From contig MPNW01000775.1 of NCBI GenBank assembly GCA_011800805.1, forward strand, positions 12,299-26,616: 14,318 bases of DNA. The letters run 5' to 3'. The stretch's first letter is position 1, and each line of letters begins with the position of its first letter. Positions 1-14,318 of this stretch are shown here, one piece after another. Made by a program: the position numbers and the translations under genes. This DNA is from Hirudo medicinalis. Its lineage: Eukaryota > Annelida > Clitellata > Hirudinida > Hirudinidae. The notes under the pieces were generated by a model. The model had not been told where the DNA came from, did no database searches, and saw only the letters and a list, made by a program, of their open reading frames with translations.

Positions 1-26
1 AATTCACTTAATGTTTTCTCATCTAG

Positions 27-3000
27 ATCTCTTGGATATCAAATGCTCTAAAATATCCAGATGTTTTCTGTTTTGCTAACTTTGCTTACACATCCGTCGA
101 CGTGTCCTTCTTGAAGAACCCACCCGACGATAAGCTGAGAGACATAGCAACATGGTAAGCCATCCACTATTAACTAATCACTTCGTTAGTAAGATGCTAG
201 GAGGTGTTCAGTTATTATAATTTGCAATGCTGTAAGTTGCATGGCTCATTCAAGACAGCATGACATTGCATGTAACTATACAAATTGTAGTAAAATGTGC
301 CTGAAATATCAAACTTATTGAACCACCTTTAAATTAAAAGGAAGTCTCTCGAACTCATCAATGTCCTCTTATCATTGTCTGATGATGGGCTTCAATCCCA
401 AGTGCTTGAACTCCTGAAATTTCCTATGACTCAATGCCCTGACCTACTTCTCATTGGCATCCTGAAGACAGTTGGTATCATAAGCTATTCATATCAGTGG
501 TTAAATTAATGGAGAATAAGTTGAAAATATGCTGCTTGGCAGGATCGCTGGCATTTTTTCAATGAAGAACTAATACCAACTCTGCTACCGATATTCTTTG
601 GACAGCACAACAATGCCTTGTCAGTCTTGACCTTCACCTGGCATATCCAGGGTAATCTAAAGATGAGAACGATGGTGTTGAGGGCCATGGCCAAATGGTA
701 TAGCACTGATTCATCAAGATTGGCTGGGATATTTGATATGGTCCAGGATCTCAAGGTTAGAACTTTTACCTTTTTGTGCATTTATTATCATTATTTTATA
801 TATATTATAATTATTATTATTTCTAAGTACTGCACGAGCATTGTGGCCTGAGATTTTTCTTTCTGCAAGATCTGGGATTTGAAGATGATTTATAGTAACT
901 GTTTTGTGCAGCTTTATGAGTTGCAATTTAATAGAAATGCGGGTTCCGTTTATATTAACAATGGCTAACAATCGAGGGATATTTCAACTCATTTGTATTT
1001 AGCCGATCTTTTGATTGCTTTATGTATCCAAATGGGATGAGAAGGCATTTTTTAATCTATCTACCATTTAAATAACGCCCCTACCTGAGGGTGCTCCCTG
1101 GCGTTGCAGGCTGGGTTGCGAACACAACACATTACGACTGTTGCTATTTCGACCACATGCAGGAACACGACCCATTCGGCCAACCTTCATGCCAATGTCA
1201 TTTCATCAATAACAGGCTAATGTTTCATTAAACAGGCTCTATCAACATTATTAAATGCTCCTCCCAATACATTTGTTATTGATTTGGCCTGCCTGGCCTC
1301 TCGCAGAGAGTATCTCAAACTTGACAAGTGGGTTAATGATAAGAGAACAGAATACGGGGTAAGCCCCACTGTGGTTCCTTTTGTTTTAAGATTAAGATAC
1401 TTTTTTCATCCTGTTTTAACTATTATTACTTGTCTTACCTGTGCTGAATCATTGGGTTGGGTGAGCAGTTACCATGATAACCTAAAATGACATGCTTGTA
1501 CACTTTTTCAGGAACATTTCATCACAGACTTCAGCAATTTTGTCATTGCAAAGCTATTTAATTCAGCAACTGATGATGATCAAGCAAGTTTTGATGATCT
1601 ATATATCTGCATTCTGAAATATATGAAGTATGTTGATTTTCATCCTCTTTTGGGTTATAATTTCATTCCTAGTGGTTGGAAATCATTATTATGCAATAAT
1701 CATTTGTATTGATTACCCACTGAATGAGAATTAATTTTAATGCTGAGTGTTTATGTGGTTTATAAGTGCAGTATTAAGAGATATATATATGTTGAATACA
1801 ATTCTGAATGATGAATATTCAGTAATTATTAAAATATGAAGTTACCACAGCCACAATATCTTCAATACAAATGATTAAACAATCATCTTTCTTGGGTTGT
1901 TATGTAGATTTGCTTCTTTCAGACTCAAAGGAAAATTTTCATCACCACTGGGACAGACTATTTTCAGACTGAAGTGGATGCTTCAGAGAGGGAATCAGAC
2001 ATCTAGAGAATGGGTTTACACTGATTTTGAGGTCTTTGAGACATGGCATAAAAGGAATCTTTTCTCCAGCCACTTTCTTCGCGGACTGCCGCATCAAATG
2101 AAAAAGGAGTTGGCAATTTCTCTCTTCAGCATAATTGAACTGAATAAAGTTATGCATGAGAAGATGATGTTGGTGGTAAGAACACTCATGGATTCAATAA
2201 TGTTTTAGTAACCTTTTATTTGTTTTAATGCTAAAAATATTTTATTTAAAATTACTATTACTGCAAGATCAAAGAGGACCGCTTTAAAAGACGAGAGCTT
2301 GCCTGGAGAAGAAAGGCATTGGGAGACTTCATGACCACCACTTTGGACCAGATCCAGTTCCTGCTCAAAGCATTGAAAGCAACAGATTTTGATATGTTTG
2401 TTTTTTTTTATCACAGTTTTTAATGGGAATCAAGTGCATTGTTTTATGTGACATGTTGTAATTTGAAGAATACATCTTTGGCAGTGCAGCGTTAACTACT
2501 TGATCTTGCATTAATGCAGGTCATTTCTTAATGGGGTGGTTCAAATTGATGAGAAGATGACATGGCTGCATACATTTTTGAACAATCAGGAAAATGTGAG
2601 TGAGCCACTGATTGTGCTCACTCTGCTCTCTACAATATTCCATGCAGGGCCTCTCGGAGCAATCCGTCGTTGCTTTCGTGTCATCGACCACATTTGTGAA
2701 GACTGGGAGGGGTTTAAAGAATTAATCATACAAATAGAGAACCAGAAAGTAAGTTTCAAATTCATGGCTTTCCTTTCTAGGGTTGATGGTAATGATCATG
2801 CTGACTTCAAGTTGGAATTTGATAAAATAATATTCCATTGCAGTATCTGTTTTCAAGACTTGGACTTATTTCTGTTTGGGAAATGCCCCCGGAATTGGCA
2901 GATCTTGGTTACTTGTCGGAAGACATGTGCCGAATTGAAAAGAAGTTCATCGGAGACTACTATGACAATGGAGAAGAATTGTTGGCTAATGTCGATTGGA

Positions 3001-3167
3001 TCGCCAAAAGATGGAGGCAAGACCTCGATGAGGCATGTTTTTGTGTTTTTACCAGCATTCTGTATATTTAAGAATAATGGCTCCTCTAATATTTTCCAAT
3101 TTCTTTTCAGGTCCTTCAAGAGAATGATATACTAGAAGATAAGGATGGACTTCATTCTTTCATGTGA
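27..3167 (+). CDS. CNOT1-like protein, 3' part of gene (10 exons), with truncated and replaced C-terminus
   Basis: Exons: 27-154, 341-470, 543-755, 1236-1358, 1512-1627, 1923-2175, 2268-2395, 2520-2748, 2844-3032 and 3111-3167 (TGA). They sum to 1566 nt with consistent phases; the 5' end lies outside the window. Exons 1-5 match CNOT1, the scaffold of the cytoplasmic CCR4-NOT mRNA deadenylase, in its N-terminal helical-repeat region, which in animals contacts CNOT10/CNOT11. Landmarks in order are [16 protein letters not shown], a [11 protein letters not shown] stretch, [13 protein letters not shown], the near-invariant [14 protein letters not shown] in exon 4, and [10 protein letters not shown] in exon 5. 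From exon 6 onward I find no convincing CNOT1 match. The MIF4G domains that bind TTP and CNOT7/8, the CNOT9-binding domain and the C-terminal NOT1 domain are absent. The gene may be a truncated paralogue or a chimera. The homology of exons 1-5 is secure; the tail is an inferred gene model. Confidence 0.82.
155..340 (+). other. Intron 1 (visible) of the CNOT1-like gene
   Basis: The donor is GTAAGC and the acceptor is TTAAAAG. It splits the Trp codon of DIATW (TG|G), and joining gives IATWKSLELI as in CNOT1, which fixes both boundaries. I see no other structure in it. Confidence 0.85.
756..1235 (+). other. Intron 3 (visible) of the CNOT1-like gene, carrying a repeat copy
   Basis: A 480-bp phase-0 intron lies between QDLK and ALSTLLN. 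This is the same junction order as in CNOT1, where the two motifs are adjacent. The donor is GTTAGA and the acceptor AACAG. A second AACAG 20 bp upstream (1211-1215) would add in-frame or shifted sequence and is disfavoured by the homology. The first 100 bp are a TAT/ATT-rich tract. Positions 1063-1196 hold a copy of the dispersed repeat also found at 7117-7252. Confidence 0.8.
1063..1196 (+). repeat. Dispersed repeat, copy 1 (intron 3 of the CNOT1-like gene)
   Basis: About 135 bp align with 7117-7252 in the same orientation. Shared blocks include GCAGGCTGGGTT, CACATTACGACTGTTG and TGCAGGAACR, followed by ACCCATTCGRCCAACC. Copy 1 lacks the upstream AGCGCC/GGCGCT segment present in copy 2, so it looks 5'-truncated. 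It has no coding capacity. A short interspersed element or a non-autonomous DNA element is likely. The GGGTTGCGAACAC block vaguely resembles a tRNA B box, but the match is too weak to call it tRNA-derived. Confidence 0.75.
1628..1922 (+). other. Intron 5 (visible) of the CNOT1-like gene, with a tandem acceptor
   Basis: The donor is GTATGT after the codon fragment AA. Two in-frame acceptors lie 15 bp apart: TATGTAG ending at 1907 and the pyrimidine-preceded TTTCAG ending at 1922. I chose 1922. Use of 1907 would insert five residues (FASFR). This intron marks the end of CNOT1 homology. The rest is AT-rich with a short (TA)n run near 1779 and nothing else recognisable. Confidence 0.65.
1923..3167 (+). 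other. Unrecognised C-terminal half of the CNOT1-like gene (exons 6-10)
   Basis: Five exons (253, 128, 229, 189 and 57 nt) encode about 285 residues that follow the CNOT1-homologous part in frame. The predicted protein looks helical and soluble, with no signal peptide or membrane segment. Recognisable stretches are [20 protein letters not shown] in exon 6, a basic [14 protein letters not shown] in exon 7, a hydrophobic helix around [20 protein letters not shown] in exon 8, and an acidic end ([12 protein letters not shown]). Splices are phase-consistent: 2 after exon 7, and 0 after exons 6, 8 and 9. There are no internal stops, which argues for selection on the frame. Exon 6 has faint similarity to the first CNOT1 MIF4G (EVF...RNLF...KEL.I..LF..IIE), but exons 7-10 do not continue it. 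I do not assign a domain. Confidence 0.6.
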
Positions 3168-3786
3168 TGTTTTCTGGAATTATCGACAGAGATGAAAACC
3201 TAACCTCGTCCTCCAGTGGATGCTGATGATAATTGCAGATTTTGAGTTATTATAAAAATTGCCTTTGAGTTTTTAATGCCTCATCATCTTGTTTCGAGCA
3301 CAACTTTTCTAAGTTGCCCATTGACCACTTTGTTTGGTGCTTGTACGTTGTTATTTCAATGATGTGGTATTTTCCTGGTAGTTTGTTCAAACAACTTCAG
3401 ATGTTTTACTGTCAATCAGGAAATCTTGGGAAGATGACGTGATCTTTTCAGGAAACTCTTTATCATTTGGCAAAGTTCGTCATGGTGTGTTCAAACCAAT
3501 TTTAGTTCGGATTCTTTTTGGTCTGACGTCCGCTTTAATGGGTTTGTTATGCTTACCATATGGCATTCGATAAAACTTGGCAATTTAAACGCTTTGATAA
3601 AATTCCACGACTTATTTCACCACTCCCCTGCAATGCTAGACGCCTGATTACTTTCAACAGTGCCTCATTCAATTGGGCAATACTTAGAACAAAGTGTTGG
3701 TTTTAGTCTGGTTCTCTCAGCCATCAAGTTCTTATTATTTTGGAATTTTGTTATTAGCCAGCCAGTTGGACTATCCACTTACTTGC

Positions 3787-3878
3787 TTTGAGATTTAGTT
3801 TGTATCATTTGTGTAATTTAATAAAGATAAAATTTGAGATTTAGTTTGTATCATTTGCATAAAAATTAATTATTTGTT
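3787..3878 (+). repeat. 46-bp tandem duplication around the poly(A) signal
   Basis: Two copies with a 46-bp period. The first 25 bases (3787-3811 and 3833-3857) are identical, beginning TTTGAGATTTAGTTTG. The AATAAA lies in the second half of copy 1, whose counterpart in copy 2 has diverged to AT-rich sequence. It is probably a local slippage duplication. Confidence 0.7.
3820..3825 (+). terminator. Candidate poly(A) signal (AATAAA) of the CNOT1-like gene
   Basis: A canonical AATAAA hexamer lies about 650 bp after the stop codon at 3165-3167, in an AT-rich stretch followed by T-rich sequence. It is the first exact hexamer I noticed downstream of the stop. The assignment is by position only. 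Confidence 0.5.
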
Positions 3879-4861
3879 ATAAAGATCAAGTATTATTTTA
3901 ATGTTATTAAAATAAGTTAATTTGTTAAAAGTATTAACGGATCCACATCACTTGCATCTTTGTAAATGTCTAAAGCACCTCAAATATGTCAGAATTCATA
4001 CAGGCAGATATAGAATGTCTTTAAGAGGTTAAGAGTGGGTGATTAATAAAAATTTAAAATCATTAAATTGGTATCAACTCAGACGTTGGCATGAGAATGA
4101 ATGATGAGAAAGGAAGCGGCCAACAAGCATTTATTTCTGGAAACAAATATATATCCAATCACGAATAATGGTAAAGATGGGGTGAGGAAGAGAGAAAAAG
4201 GGTTTATTCTGTCTCTTTGGAAGTTCAATTTGAGGCCGGAATTGGATGGAAAATGCGACGGGGATAAACGGCAACTACTGGTATTCTTTTGTAATTCTGA
4301 ATTTCACAACGAATCGTATTGACCGGAATAATTTAAAGTATAAAGTAGTATTTAGATCTAATGGCAAATATTAACTAGGGAGTTATTTTATTGCTGTAAT
4401 AACCTTAAAGTCTCGCCAATGATTCGTGCTTTTGTCTTCTCGATCCTGTAAATATCTTGCAAATTGCTAATTTTTAGAGCTATTCGAGAGTGTACAGTTA
4501 TTTGAAAAATGTTTTTTGTAATTTATAAATAACTGTTTCAAAAATTAATAATTAAAACCGGCTTGTCCTACTTTCCTTTAAGAATTGTTTACAAATGCGC
4601 CATGTTTTGTTACGTGGGTTGTCCGCTGATGTTTGTTGAATAAATCAGAGTTTCATGATGAATTAGACATTATTTTAAATTTTTATTGGAAGAAGGGAAT
4701 TATCGTACTACGAACAAACTGGTTGAAAATTCAGTTACTACTTCGACCAATTTATCTTCTTGGGAGTTGAAAATATAAAAAATCAATAGGATTCAGGACT
4801 ACATCGTATAAATGATTTTTAATAAAAGCCAAAAGGGATAACAACATTAATCTGTGGCTAG

Positions 4862-13651
<8,790 letters not shown>

Positions 13652-14214
13652 AACCCTGGCCGTGGGACTTACCTTCGAGGATTGACAATGAATTTATGTG
13701 ATGATGGTTATGGTGATGATGAAGTACACGTGGAATCTCAGCTAAAAAACATTGAGTTTCATTAAGTTTTTCACAGATTTCTCCTATTTTAGTTTAAAAT
13801 TTTGTGATATCATGTTATCTGTTTATCTTCACTGAGTATCATCAGCTCTTATCGTCATCTTATCACTCGACTGCTTATCGAGTTTCTCGATTGTATCCTG
13901 CGATCGTTTGTTTGTTGATGAAATATCTCTACATAAGCTGTGTTCTTCCATCGTGAGATAACTCACATTTCAGTCGTTATTCTGAAATCGAAAGTAGCTT
14001 AGTCGACTCGGCAACAATTCGTCACGAGTTTGTTGTTATTGTTACTTTCTGTTTTACATTTTTCAAATTTATTCCGCTTCCTTTTCGATGGAGATGGATC
14101 GAGAAATGTGCTTGCTAATCAAGACTTACGACCTTAAAACGTGTCCAACGCCAGAGCTTATTTTAGGAGAACAACATGTGAGGTAATAACAAGTGAACCA
14201 TCGGTGGAGTTCAC
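13652..14214. other. Downstream of the CYFIP stop: 3' UTR and convergent intergenic space
   Basis: AT-rich, with a (GATGGT)-like run at 13700-13720. I find no AATAAA or ATTAAA on the + strand up to the window end, so the CYFIP poly(A) site is unplaced or uses a variant hexamer. The distal part probably includes the 3' UTR of the minus-strand gene. Confidence 0.55.
14068..14073 (-). terminator. Candidate poly(A) signal (AATAAA) on the minus strand
   Basis: TTTATT on the + strand reads AATAAA on the minus strand, about 140 bp past the TAG at 14215-14217 of the partial minus-strand coding segment. The position suits the 3' end of a convergent gene. On composition alone such a hexamer is not rare. 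Confidence 0.35.
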
Positions 14215-14318
14215 CTAATTACAAACTGACGATCTATTTTTGGCTTCATCGGGAATCCCATTCAGCTCCTCATAGTTCATTTCGGGCGTTTGTGGAACGT
14301 TTCTTATGCTTTTCCTCA
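14215..14318 (-). CDS. Possible C-terminal fragment of a convergent gene, partial, unrecognised
   Basis: From the window edge the minus strand is open for 33 codons before TAG. It reads ...RNVPQTPEMNYEELNGIPDE and ends AKNRSSVCN. It is hydrophilic with an acidic middle and no domain I can name. Support comes from the base composition, which is GC-richer than the surroundings like the exons here, and from an AATAAA about 140 bp downstream. The fragment is short, so chance openness is possible. Confidence 0.35.
   Translation of the reverse strand, partial: RKSIRNVPQTPEMNYEELNGIPDEAKNRSSVCN

Noticed and set aside
1100..1130. tRNA B-box-like GGGTTGCGAAC / GGGTTTCGAAC in the dispersed repeat
   Set aside because: Has an extra base relative to the B-box consensus and no A box at the right distance; no tRNA fold found.
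4101..4322. 73-codon open frame in the intergenic region
   Set aside because: No recognisable motif, AT-rich composition like its surroundings, no splice or poly(A) context; consistent with chance.
14088..14178. Plus-strand ATG frame (MEMDREMCLLIKTYDLKTC...) ending at a GTAATA donor-like site
   Set aside because: Only about 30 codons, no homology, and it lies in the likely 3' UTR of the minus-strand gene; could be a first exon but unsupported.

Overview
This is a eukaryotic, intron-rich and AT-rich genomic window from an animal. Exons are GC-richer than their introns, most introns are roughly 80-480 bp, and the genes are conserved metazoan ones. I infer an invertebrate, most likely a lophotrochozoan such as an annelid or mollusc, from the compact introns and the mix of high conservation to vertebrate proteins with invertebrate-style gene structure. 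The sequence alone does not fix the species.

Layout. (1) Positions 27-3167 (+ strand) hold the 3' part of a gene in 10 visible exons. Its first five exons encode a clear match to the N-terminal helical-repeat region of CNOT1, the scaffold of the CCR4-NOT deadenylase complex. The following five exons keep an open frame through phase-consistent splices but encode a tail I do not recognise, and the protein ends there. It therefore lacks everything CNOT1 uses to hold the deadenylases and the NOT module. (2) Positions 3168-4873 are a 1.7 kb intergenic stretch with a candidate poly(A) signal at 3820-3825 and a 46-bp tandem duplication. (3) Positions 4874-13651 (+ strand) hold a complete CYFIP/Sra-1 gene, reconstructed here as 29 coding exons giving 3795 nt (1264 residues plus stop). 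CYFIP is the Rac1-binding subunit of the WAVE regulatory complex. Nearly every residue known to matter for WAVE sequestration and Rac1 binding is conserved. (4) Positions 14215-14318 (- strand) hold a probable terminal coding fragment of a third, convergent gene, with an AATAAA signal on that strand at 14068-14073.

Non-coding structure. One dispersed repeat family has a copy in intron 3 of the CNOT1-like gene and another in intron 8 of CYFIP, in the same orientation. CYFIP introns also carry a 16-bp minisatellite and several simple repeats. The CYFIP donor sites are unusual: by my reconstruction only 4 of 28 are GTA and 14 of 28 are GTT.

The CNOT1-like gene (mRNA decay and translation control) and CYFIP (actin nucleation, and translational repression with FMRP/eIF4E in vertebrates) are independent neighbours. 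Nothing in the sequence suggests co-regulation. I see no bacterial-type system, CRISPR array, tRNA or rRNA. The most novel item is the CNOT1-like protein with the unrecognised C-terminal half.
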